DNA of 64,000 nucleotides from Chitinophaga sedimenti (GTDB lineage: Bacteria; Bacteroidota; Bacteroidia; Chitinophagales; Chitinophagaceae): positions 1,922,001 through 1,986,000 of the forward strand of contig NZ_JAKUKA010000001.1 in NCBI RefSeq assembly GCF_023156195.1, in the 5' to 3' direction. Positions 10,800 to 18,871 of this stretch are shown here, piece after piece. A model generated the notes under the pieces. It was not told where the DNA came from. It saw nothing but the letters and a program-made list of their open reading frames with translations, and did no database searches. Made by a program: the position numbers and the translations under genes. Position 1 is the stretch's first letter. The number at the start of each line of letters is the position of its first letter.

Positions 10800-11485
10800 T
10801 TACTTCTTTTTCAAAGCGTTGATCCGGTCAAAATGCGGCTGCAAATGCGCGCGCATCCCCTCTCTAAAAGCCTCCGGCGTGCCTTTGCGTAATATTTTTA
10901 CCAGGCCCTGGTGCGATACTTTACCTGCTACATACTTTTTGTTTTCCAGTTTCATTACGTAACCGAATATCGGCAGCAGCAGGTTCTGGAAGCGCTTCAT
11001 CGTATCGTTCCCGGTCATTTCATATAACTTGCCGTGAAATGCAATTTCTGTATTAATACGGAAGTTGTTCCCCTTTACTTCCTGCGAAGCTATTTCCTCC
11101 AGCTCATCAAGATCTTCGGGTGTTTTATGGATATACAGTAAATCAGAAAGGCCCATTTCCAACGCCAGCCGCAATTCAAAGAGGTCCTGCAGGGTAGACT
11201 CATCCAGTATTTCGGGGTTCAGTACTTTCTCGAAAGTGCCGACGATATCGGGATTGGAAATCACCATGCCCATCTTCTTTTGCTCTCGATGATGCCAAGC
11301 ATTTTGAAACGGCTCAAAGCCTCGCGCACTACGTTGCGGCTCACACCCAGCGCAGCAGCCAGTTCCAGTTCGGTAGGAAGGGGATCTCCGGGCTTAAAGG
11401 CTTCTCTTGCGAAATACTCTCTCAGGCTTTGTTCCACCTGTTCGGCCATAGATTTGGATGAAATGGGCTTTATACTGCTTACCAT
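10800..11485 (-). CDS. GntR family regulator, FadR/FCD subfamily (one frame break)
   Basis: The N-terminal 70 residues are a winged helix typical of GntR ('DPLPTELELAAALGVSRNVVREALSRFKMLG'-type core; recognition helix in 'VSRNVVREAL'). The rest is an all-helical FCD ligand domain with the expected metal/effector histidines in 'IAFHGKLYEMTGN' and 'VSHQGLVKIL'. The frame breaks at the T run 11278-11281; one more base gives 'IESKKKMGMV' and a protein of about 228 residues. Same-subfamily regulators such as NanR control sialic-acid genes in proteobacteria. Its place directly upstream of the sialidase operon makes it the likely regulator of that operon. The effector is not known from sequence. Confidence 0.85.
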
Positions 11486-11528
11486 TGATTAAATCGTTTT
11501 GTACTACAATTAAACAAATGTAAGGATT

Positions 11529-11544
11529 AAATAGATATCTATTT
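11529..11544. promoter_or_regulatory. Perfect 16-bp palindrome between the GntR and cytochrome genes
   Basis: AAATAGATATCTATTT is a perfect palindrome in the 87-bp divergent intergenic region, immediately upstream of the cytochrome's likely -7 box. It could be a regulator site for either gene. No matching copy was seen at the sialidase promoter, so it may not be a GntR site. Confidence 0.4.
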
Positions 11545-11548
11545 TAAG

Positions 11549-11556
11549 TATATTTA
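11549..11556 (+). promoter_or_regulatory. Probable -7 box (TATATTTA) for the cytochrome gene
   Basis: TATATTTA differs by one base from the Bacteroidota -7 consensus TAnnTTTG and lies 17 bp before the ATG. The same octamer precedes the FAD dehydrogenase (15574-15581) and the M16 protease (27015-27022). Confidence 0.4.
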
Positions 11557-11572
11557 GTGATATTCCACCTTC

Positions 11573-12753
11573 ATGAACAAACGCCAACTCAGCGTCACCG
11601 CCAGTATCATTGCATCACTCATCCTGCTGTCGCAGTGTATCAGCCGGCCCGAAAAGCCTGCCGATCCGCGCGGCACCACCTTCGCAGCCGCTAATTCCTG
11701 TGTTGGTTGTCATGCCGCCATATATAATAGTTACGCGAATACTGCCCATGCGCACACTTCTGCCCTTGCCACTTCCGCTACGGTAAAAGGCCCGTTCACA
11801 GCGCCCGGCAACGAGTTCCATTTCGGCTCCGGCGCCACCGTACGCATGGAAGAAAAAGGCGGGAAGCTGGTGCAGGCCGCTTTTGCGAACGGCCAGCCAC
11901 TCCAGGAACAGGCCTTCGATATCGTGATCGGTTCAGGCAGAAAGGCGCAGACTTCTTTATATTGGAAAGACGGGCAATACTTCCAATTACCCATATCCTG
12001 GTTCGTACCAGCCAATAGCTGGGCCAATAGTCCGGGCTTCCCGGCAGACCACCCGAAGTTCGATCGCATCATACCCAGCACCTGCTTCGGCTGCCATAGT
12101 TCCATGGTAGGTATTAAAGACGTAAAAGCCCGGGGCTCGAATTGAAAGAAACATTTGAACAAAACAAATTGATAGCGGGGATCGACTGCCAGCGTTGCCA
12201 TGGTCCGGCAGCTGAGCATGTAGACTATCACACCAAACATCCAACAGAAAAAGAAGCACATGCCATACAAAAGGTGCGCGGGTTAAGCAGACAGCAGCAA
12301 CTGGACATGTGCGCGCTTTGCCACTCCGGCCTTAAACCCATGCTGCAACCGGCTTTCAGGTTTAAACCCGGAGATGCCCTGGCCGACTTCCTCATGCCTA
12401 CCGCCCCCTTCCCCGCCAAAAGCATGGACGTACACGGCAACCAATACCAGCTACTCAGTGCCAGCAAGTGTTTCAGCGGCAGCCAGCAGATGACCTGCGG
12501 TTCCTGTCACAATACACACACCAACGAAAGGGATAATATGCAGGTATTCTCGCAACGCTGCATGTCGTGCCACGCAGCCGGCAGCCCGGATTTCTGTACG
12601 CTCAAAAACGTTCCGGCTGCTACGCTCCAGCAAAACTGCATCGATTGCCATATGCCCGCGATGCCGTCCAGTGCGATTACTTTGCTCACCAATGGCCAAC
12701 AAAGTCCAACGCCGGACTCGATCCGTACACACCTGATTGCCATCTATAAGTAA
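11573..12753 (+). CDS. Seven-heme c-type cytochrome lipoprotein (one frame break)
   Basis: Two ORFs join at the G run 12132-12135 into a protein of about 393 residues. A signal peptide with a lipobox-like 'LLSQCIS' predicts export. Seven CxxCH heme-binding motifs are visible: CVGCH, CFGCH, CQRCH, CALCH, CGSCH, CMSCH and CIDCH. The second half resembles the cytochrome c554/multiheme 'CHNTH' type. Such proteins move electrons in the periplasm or at the outer surface. No terminal reductase is adjacent, so the electron acceptor is unknown. A DUF2892 membrane protein and a thioredoxin-like protein follow in the same direction, which may help with heme or thiol handling; that link is inference. Confidence 0.82.
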
Positions 12754-12834
12754 ACACAATCAGTTTTTCCGCTGACGGCCATCATTTAAAGCGCCCAACC
12801 AGCCCGCTACCTTCGTATCATTAAATCCACCCAC

Positions 12835-13071
12835 ATGAAAAACAATCTCAGCAACATCGACCGGGGTATCCGGATTACTGCAGCACTTGGACTGATCGCG
12901 GTATATCTTTTTCACCCCAGCTTTCACTTATCGGACTTTGCCCTGCTCCTGCTGGGCCCGTCTTTATTGCTGAGCGGCCTCCGTGGTATTTGCCCGCTTT
13001 ATGACATCACCGGCATCCGCAGTGTAAAGCCCGTCGCACAGCATGCTTTTTGCCGCCGAAACAAAAAGTAA
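12835..13071 (+). CDS. DUF2892-like (YgaP transmembrane) small membrane protein
   Basis: The 78-residue protein starts with 'NLSNIDRGIRI', the usual opening of DUF2892 proteins. Two hydrophobic helices follow (about residues 13-30 and 34-50), then 'RGICPLYDITGI', the conserved end with the family's cysteine. In other bacteria this domain is often fused to or sits beside rhodanese and sulfur-handling proteins. Here it stands alone, 81 bp after the cytochrome. The exact role is unknown. Confidence 0.75.
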   Translation: MKNNLSNIDRGIRITAALGLIAVYLFHPSFHLSDFALLLLGPSLLLSGLRGICPLYDITGIRSVKPVAQHAFCRRNKK

Positions 13072-13207
13072 GCTACTCCATCGGTCTGAAAGACTGCTCC
13101 GGATATCCATGATTGTGACCGGGCATCCCTGCTAAGGTGTTGTTTTTTAAAAGCAGCTTTCACATCTACCTGAAAAAATTTAATATAGCAGTACCAAAAA
13201 ATCAACC

Positions 13208-14576
13208 ATGAAAAGATTACTGGTACTGCCCATGATGGGAATTGCCTTCGCCTCCTTTGCACAGCAAAACCCCATGGCTGCACAGCTGGAAGCACTACAA
13301 AAAGAAAAAGACCCGGCGGCGCTGCAGCAAAAATTCAGGCACTGGGCAAAGGGTCGGAAGACGATTTACGCCTGCTCTACCTCTACTACTACTCGACAAA
13401 ATCCAATGCACAACGCGACTCCATCGCACAGGTATCTGCGGAAAGATTCCCGGCCGGCAGCTTCGCTTTCCAGAAAGCGCAGGAAGCTGTAACAAAAGAA
13501 ACCGACGTGGCGAAACAGCTGTCGATGTACAACGAGTTGCGCGCTAAATTCCCAAAATCGAATGTGGATATGGTAGCCGCCATGTTGGCCGACGGACAGA
13601 TTCAGAAAAAAACCTGGAAGCAGCGACACCTTACCTCGAATATGTGAAGACGATCAACTACGTGAGCATCCTCGGGCGCTCCATGATGAATGTTGATAAT
13701 GCCGCCGCCGATAAGTTCGTGAAAAAGCACATCGACGCGCTGAAAGATACTGCAACTACCCAGTCATACTATAGCCTGCTGAGCCTGTACAGCGAAATCC
13801 TTGTGAAAGGAAAGAAAAATGACCAGGCGTTAACATATGCCGAGCAGGCCTATACGAAATTGAACCGTAAAGATCCGGAACTGGAGAAAAACTATGCGGT
13901 ATTACTCGCGCAAAAAGGCCGTTATGCAGACGCGGTTCCCGTGCTGGAGAAGCTCGTGGAAACCGGTCGTGCCAACGACGTGGTAAGGACCCAGCTGCGC
14001 ACATCTTATAAGAAAACCAAAGTAAGCGACGGTGACGCGAAAATAGCGGCGCTGGACGCAAAATTCCTCGATAATATGAAGGAGGAAGTGGCTAAAAAGT
14101 TAATCAGCAAAACGGCGCCTGCATTCGAAGTAAAGGATATCACCGGCAAAACTGTATCGCTGGCCGACTTCAAAGGTAAAACCATCGTTATCGATTTCTG
14201 GGCAACCTGGTGCGGACCTTGTAAAAAATCATTCCCGGCCATGCAGCTGGCAGTGAATAAGTACAAGAACGACCCGAACGTAAAGTTCCTGTTCGTACAC
14301 ACCTGGGAGCGTGGCACCGAAACGCCGCAGAAAGACGCTGCCGACTACCCGGCACAAAACAAATATTCTTTCGACCTGTATATGGATACCAAAGACGAGA
14401 AAAGCCAGAAGAACCCTGCTGTATCAGCGTTTGAGGTGACAGGCATCCCGACTAAGTTCATCATCGACGGAAAGGGTAATATCCGCTTTAATGTAGTGGG
14501 CTTCTCCGGTGCGGGAGGCGATGAATCCGCTGCTACCGAGCTGGCCACCATGATCGAGATGGTTAAAGGCGCTTAA
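13208..14576 (+). CDS. TlpA-like thioredoxin-fold protein with helical N-terminal region (two frame breaks)
   Basis: Three frames join into a protein of about 456 residues. The signal peptide ends near 'FASFAQQ'. Residues 30-290 are helical and TPR-like ('YAEQAYTKLNRKDPELEKNY'). The C-terminal 150 residues are a TlpA/ResA-type thioredoxin domain with the redox motif in 'FWATWCGPCKKSFP' and the cis-proline segment 'VTGIPTKFIID'. Breaks lie in the A runs 13329-13333 and 13606-13612; one added A in each restores the frame. Such proteins reduce disulfides in the periplasm or assist cytochrome maturation, which would suit the upstream multiheme cytochrome. A strong hairpin follows the stop. Confidence 0.85.
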
Positions 14577-14592
14577 TTTTTTTATGTTGATA

Positions 14593-14621
14593 GAAAGGCG
14601 GCCCGTCTGTGGCCGCCTTTC
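14593..14621. terminator. Bidirectional terminator between convergent genes
   Basis: GAAAGGCGGCC and GGCCGCCTTTC form an 11-bp perfect stem with a 7-base loop, between the stop codons of the converging TlpA-like and VOC genes. Confidence 0.8.
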
Positions 14622-14626
14622 TTACT

Positions 14627-15469
14627 TTATGCGCTTGCTAATTCCGCAATGATCAGTTTTTTCATTTTAAAGAGCCGCTGCATCATGCGCTGCGCTCTTT
14701 CCGGATCGCGTAACCACTCGTGCAACGCCCGCGGAATAATTTGCCAGCTCACACCAAACCGGTCTACCAGCCAGCCGCAAGCCACTTCAAAACCACCGTT
14801 AGCTGTTAATTCGCTCCAGTAGCGGTCGATCTCCGCCTGGTCTTCACACTCCATTACGATGGATACCGCATCCACAAAATTGAAATTATGCGGACCAGTG
14901 CTGTCCATCGCCATCATCAAATATTGCTTGATGCTGAACTGCGCATGCTTTATGTATTCCGTTTTGTCTCCTTCCCCTTCCGCGTAATGAAGAATACCAT
15001 TTATCCCGGACTGTGGGAACAGTTGGGTGTAAAAATCTATCGCGGCTTTCGCCTGCCCCACATGCGGACCGGTAAACATAAAGGTGGGACAAAACTTCTG
15101 TGGTACCTCACTTTCCCTGGCCGTCATCAATTGCCAGCTCACCCCGTATTTATCCTGCAACCAGCCGTATTTCGCACTCCATGGATAAGCGTCGAGCGCC
15201 ATCATCACCGAGCCGCCCTCCGACAGCTTTGACCAGTAACGGTCTGTTTCTTCAGGTGTGCGGCTCGTTACCATAAAAGATATAGCTGGATTGGGGACCG
15301 TAGCTGGACCATCGTTCAGCAACATGAATGCCTGGCCGCTCAGGTGTAGTAATTTCACGATCGGTGAAGAAGATGCAACGACACCATCGCCGAATGCATC
15401 GAGATAAAAATCGGCAGCTTCATCAATTTTGCCTTTAATGGTGAGGCATGGATATACAACGTTATTCAT
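14627..15469 (-). CDS. VOC family protein with two PhnB-like domains
   Basis: The protein has two tandem 3-demethylubiquinone-9 3-methyltransferase-like (PhnB) glyoxalase folds of about 135 residues each. The first begins 'PCLTIKGKIDEAADFY' and the second 'PTFMFTGPHVGQAKAAIDFY'. Each ends with a 'DKYGVSWQL' or 'DRFGVSWQI' strand typical of the family. The open frame extends upstream to 15790, but that part overlaps the divergent FAD gene and has no domain-like character, so I chose the ATG at 15469 (281 residues). The substrate is unknown; many family members are annotated only by fold. Confidence 0.85.
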   Translation of the reverse strand: MNNVVYPCLTIKGKIDEAADFYLDAFGDGVVASSSPIVKLLHLSGQAFMLLNDGPATVPNPAISFMVTSRTPEETDRYWSKLSEGGSVMMALDAYPWSAKYGWLQDKYGVSWQLMTARESEVPQKFCPTFMFTGPHVGQAKAAIDFYTQLFPQSGINGILHYAEGEGDKTEYIKHAQFSIKQYLMMAMDSTGPHNFNFVDAVSIVMECEDQAEIDRYWSELTANGGFEVACGWLVDRFGVSWQIIPRALHEWLRDPERAQRMMQRLFKMKKLIIAELASA

Positions 15470-15573
15470 ATCGGTGGTGTTTTGTGTTACAAACTTACGA
15501 CGCCCGTTAATGGCAAACAGGGGGTGAATGTGACAATCATGCGGTGCAATCCGACACATTGCGTTTTTCTCTT

Positions 15574-15581
15574 TATATTTA
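15574..15581 (+). promoter_or_regulatory. Probable -7 box (TATATTTA) for the FAD dehydrogenase
   Basis: This octamer lies 30 bp upstream of the ATG at 15612 and is identical to the octamers before the cytochrome and M16 genes. Confidence 0.3.
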
Positions 15582-15611
15582 GAAAGACTGATTCCCAATA
15601 ATCTTTCCACG

Positions 15612-17265
15612 ATGTCGCAACCCTCCACCACCATCATTATCGGCGCAGGCCTGTCGGGACTGGTAGCCGCCTGTGAATTGATTGCCGCGGGCAAACGTGT
15701 AACGATATTAGACCAGGAAGGACCGCAAAACCTGGGCGGACAGGCCTTCTGGTCGTTCGGCGGACTTTTCCTCGTCAATTCCCCCTGCAACGCCGTATGG
15801 GTATCAAAGACAGTCTGGACTTAGCCATGCTCGACTGGATGGGCACTGCGTCGTTCGACCGGCCGGAAGATCACTGGCCCCGCAAGTGGGCCGAGGCGTA
15901 CGTCACTTTTGCAGCGACCGAAAAGTACGAATGGTTGCGGGCGCGCGGGCTGCGTTTTTTTCCCGTGGTGGGGTGGGCAGAACGCGGTGGATATGGTGCA
16001 ATCGGTCATGGCAACTCGGTACCGAGGTTTCACGTTACCTGGGGAACGGGGCCCGGCGTGGTGGAGCCTTTTGCCGCTATGGTAAAAGACGCCGTAAATA
16101 AAGGTTTGGCAGACCTCCGGTTCCGGCATCGCGTGGAAGACCTGGTCGTAGTAGATGGCGCAGTAACGCATGTAAAAGGCGTGATACTTGGGGATACACA
16201 CGCAGAACGGGGCGCACATGAAGCAGCTGCGGTAACGGGGGATTTCAGTTTTGAAGCCAGGCAGGTAATTGTTACTTCAGGCGGCATCGGTGGTAATCAC
16301 GACCTGGTAAGAAAAAACTGGCCATCGAGGCTCGGCGTGCCACCACGGCAAATGCTCAGCGGCGTACCGCAACACGTGGATGGCCGTATGTTGGGCATCA
16401 CACAAAACGCCGGCGCCCGTATCATCAATCCAGATCGCATGTGGCATTACACGGAAGGCATTCGCAACTGGGCGCCCGTCTGGCAACGGCACGGCATCCG
16501 CATACTCCCCGGCCCCTCCTCCTTCTGGCTCGACGCCACCGGTCAACGCCTGCCTGCCCCGCTGTTCCCGGGCTTCGACACCTTAGGGACACTCGAATAC
16601 CTGATGAAAACAGGCTATGATCATTCGTGGTTCATCCTCAACCAGAAAATAATCAAGAAAGAATTTGCCCTTTCGGGATCGGAACAAAACCCGGACCTGA
16701 CCAATAAAGACTGGCGGCAGGTGGTAAAACGCGCCTTCGGCAAAGAAGCTACTGGTCCCGTAGAAGCTTTCAAAGCTAAAGGAGCGGACTTTATCGTCGC
16801 CAACAGCCTGTCCGAAATCGTGGACGGCATGAACCGCATTGCTGATGCCCCCTCACTAAGCCTGGCGCATATCTCCCAGCAACTGCAAGCCCGCGATGCG
16901 CAATTACAAAACAAATTCTGCAAAGACCCTCAACTGATGGCGATCCGCAATGCCCGGCAATACCTGGGCGACCGTCTAATCCGCACCGCGCCCATACATC
17001 CTATCCTGGAAGAAAGTCCGTTGATCGCGGTAAAGCTGCACATTCTTACCCGCAAATCACTGGGCGGACTGTCTACAGACCTCAACAGCCGGTGCTTAAT
17101 ACCTCCGGACAACCCATTGGTGGTCTTTATGCGGCCGGAGAAGCTGCCGGCTTCGGTGGCGGCGGCATGCACGGTTACCGGGCGCTGGAGGGCACTTTCC
17201 TCGGCGGTTGCATCTTCTCTGGCAGAGCCGCCGGGCGGGCAGCGGTGGCTACGGCACAAAAATAA
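15612..17265 (+). CDS. FAD-binding dehydrogenase, ketosteroid-dehydrogenase-like (two frame breaks)
   Basis: The N-terminal FAD-binding Rossmann motif is 'IIIGAGLSGLVAACEL', with the acidic strand end 'VTILDQEGP' after it. The first break, in the C run 15781-15785, is repaired by one added C to give 'NSPLQRRMGIKDSL'. The second, at 17089-17090, restores the expected end 'LYAAGEAAGFGGGGMHGYRALEGTF', a second FAD-contacting segment. The corrected stop is then at 17265 and the protein has about 551 residues, the normal size for this predicted oxidoreductase family (COG3573-like). The family is related to fumarate reductase and 3-ketosteroid dehydrogenase flavoproteins, but its substrates are not known. 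Without the correction the frame runs on to 17398 as nonsense. Confidence 0.82.
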
Positions 17266-17294
17266 GGCAACACTGCTGCCCAAAAATCTACCAA

Positions 17295-17331
17295 TTGGTG
17301 GCGACGGGTTCAGCCGTTGGTGGCGACGGGT
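17295..17331 (+). repeat. Short tandem direct repeat
   Basis: The 15-mer TTGGTGGCGACGGGT occurs at 17295-17309 and again at 17317-17331 (period 22). It lies between the corrected stop of the FAD gene and the long inverted repeat. Confidence 0.7.
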
Positions 17332-17374
17332 CATCCGGGTGGTGAACTGCCTTTACGCATCCTTCAACGACAGT

Positions 17375-17473
17375 AAGACGATCCTAACAGGATCGTAACT
17401 AACTGTAACTAACTTTGGCTGATTTACTGGTGATTCAGTTAGGTTTTAGTTACCATCCTGTTAGGATCGTCTT
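17375..17473. repeat. Long inverted repeat / large stem-loop
   Basis: AAGACGATCCTAACAGGAT at 17375-17393 is matched by its exact reverse complement at 17455-17473, with 61 bases between. After one mismatch the pairing continues for about 8 bp (GTAACTAA). The inner part also repeats GTAACTAAC twice. It lies between the converging FAD and hydrolase genes, where a terminator would be expected, but it is much longer and lacks a T tract. Confidence 0.75.
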
Positions 17474-17556
17474 AGGATCTGGTAACTCGTTAGTTTAGAC
17501 ACAAAAGATAACCAACTCATAAACAATCAGATACAAATTTTTATTTGAATTCAGCA

Positions 17557-18264
17557 TCATTCACGGCCTTCCATAGCAGTACAAAAGCGGACGATCAGGG
17601 TGCTGATTAAATCATAAGGCGCCTGCTCTATCGGATGCGGTGTACCGGGCAACACTGCGAACTGGGCAACCGGGAGGTGTTTATAAACGTTCACCGTTTC
17701 TTCCATCCCTGCCATTTTATCGCGGTCGCCTAACATCAGTAGCGACGGTGACTTCACATCCGCATAATCCCCCGGCTGCAACGGATTGTGCCGCCCCATT
17801 TCTTCCAGCATAAAGCGGGTGCGTTTCAGCACTTCTTTCCAATCGTTCGGTGCGTGTAATTGTGCCAGGGATGCAGCAAAGGCAGGAACCTTCGTTTCAA
17901 TCACAACAGGGTCCAGCATTTTAAGCTCACGTGCGGCCACATCGGGGTCCCAGTGAAACTTAGCGCCGAGGGTAATAACGTTTCCCACCATGGCCGGGAA
18001 GTGCCGGGCGAGGTACATGGCTACATAGCCGCCCATACTGTAACCGAAAATGGCCGGGTGTCCGAGTCCTTTAGTGCGGATGTAATCACGTACTGCATCC
18101 GCGAAAAGTGCGATAGAGAAAGGTATTTCGGGGAATGGTGTGCCGCCGTGGCCGGGAAAATCAAGCGTATGCACATCAAACTTAACATTCAGTTGTTGCG
18201 CCAGGGGCTTCAGCTGCGCAGATGCGCCAACAGCGCCGTGCAGCAGTAGCAGCGGTGGTTTCAT
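17557..18264 (-). CDS. Alpha/beta hydrolase
   Basis: The fold is a standard alpha/beta hydrolase of about 235 residues. The oxyanion segment is 'LLLLHGAVG', the nucleophile elbow 'GYSMGG', the acid 'GDRDKM' and the histidine 'GTPHPIEQ'. The open frame reaches a TTG at 18291, but a TATGTTTG -7 box overlaps that codon. The start is therefore one of two in-frame ATGs, at 18270 or 18264; I give the latter. There is no signal peptide, so it is cytoplasmic. The substrate cannot be predicted; it resembles small-ester or carboxylester hydrolases. Confidence 0.82.
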   Translation of the reverse strand: MKPPLLLLHGAVGASAQLKPLAQQLNVKFDVHTLDFPGHGGTPFPEIPFSIALFADAVRDYIRTKGLGHPAIFGYSMGGYVAMYLARHFPAMVGNVITLGAKFHWDPDVAARELKMLDPVVIETKVPAFAASLAQLHAPNDWKEVLKRTRFMLEEMGRHNPLQPGDYADVKSPSLLMLGDRDKMAGMEETVNVYKHLPVAQFAVLPGTPHPIEQAPYDLISTLIVRFCTAMEGRE

Positions 18265-18288
18265 ATACATGGAATTTAAGCAGTTGTA

Positions 18289-18296
18289 CAAACATA
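18289..18296 (-). promoter_or_regulatory. -7 box TATGTTTG for the alpha/beta hydrolase
   Basis: On the minus strand TATGTTTG matches the Bacteroidota TAnnTTTG -7 consensus exactly, about 19-25 bp before the two candidate ATGs. It excludes the upstream TTG start. Confidence 0.5.
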
Positions 18297-18355
18297 ACTA
18301 AAATTACGACCGCCACCTCTCATCAATAAATGCCCGCTTTAATGCCCGTTTTGGC

Positions 18356-18363
18356 TATCTTTG
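18356..18363 (+). promoter_or_regulatory. -7 box TATCTTTG for the heavy-metal efflux operon
   Basis: TATCTTTG matches the TAnnTTTG consensus. It lies inside the N-terminal part of the long open frame that begins at 18330, and argues that translation starts at the ATG at 18396. Confidence 0.5.
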
Positions 18364-18395
18364 CACCGGTGGCAAAATTGTTCGCACATATATTG

Positions 18396-18752
18396 ATGTT
18401 TACATTGCTGTTCAGCAGTGAGCCGTTCGTCGAGTTATTCCGCATACCGGCGCTGATCCGGCACTTCCGGGATCACCAGCAACGCGACGCAGGGATCAGC
18501 TTTACGGACTTCCTTGCCATGCATTATTGGGGTGATGACCTGAACGATAACGATGATGAACAAGACCGCACCCTTCCCTTCAAACACGATTCCATTTTAA
18601 GCGTACACCAGGCGCAGCTTACCCCGGCAGATATTCAACTGCCCGGGCCGGCCATTCCACCTGTAGTCAGGCTGTACGGCGTATACAAAGTATTTCACCC
18701 GGACGCTCAGCTCGAATCACTCTTCCACCCTCCCAAAAAAGCTTTGGCCTAA
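18396..18752 (+). CDS. Hypothetical protein preceding the CzcA-type pump
   Basis: The protein has 118 residues from the chosen ATG. It starts with a hydrophobic stretch ('MFTLLFSS') and contains 'FLAMHYWGDDLNDNDDEQDRTLPFK', rich in aspartate and histidine, followed by a proline-rich end. I do not recognise a named domain. Similar small proteins with the acidic 'HYWGDDxNDxDD' patch are, as far as I recall, common just upstream of czcA genes in Chitinophagaceae. With a signal-like N-terminus it could be a periplasmic metal-binding accessory; this is a guess from composition and position. Confidence 0.65.
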   Translation: MFTLLFSSEPFVELFRIPALIRHFRDHQQRDAGISFTDFLAMHYWGDDLNDNDDEQDRTLPFKHDSILSVHQAQLTPADIQLPGPAIPPVVRLYGVYKVFHPDAQLESLFHPPKKALA

Positions 18753-18871
18753 TTACACCTGTTCAAACACAGGCTGCACCGGCACTTCCGCCGCTGTTAT
18801 TTTTTTATTTTATGTTGATAGGGATGCACCGGCGTAATGCCGCCTGCTCACCGTTAAATTTTTAATTGCGT

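Noticed and set aside
17266..17398. C-terminal extension of the FAD dehydrogenase to 17398
   Set aside because: After the frame repair at 17089-17090 the conserved ending and a stop at 17265 appear; the extension is an out-of-frame product.
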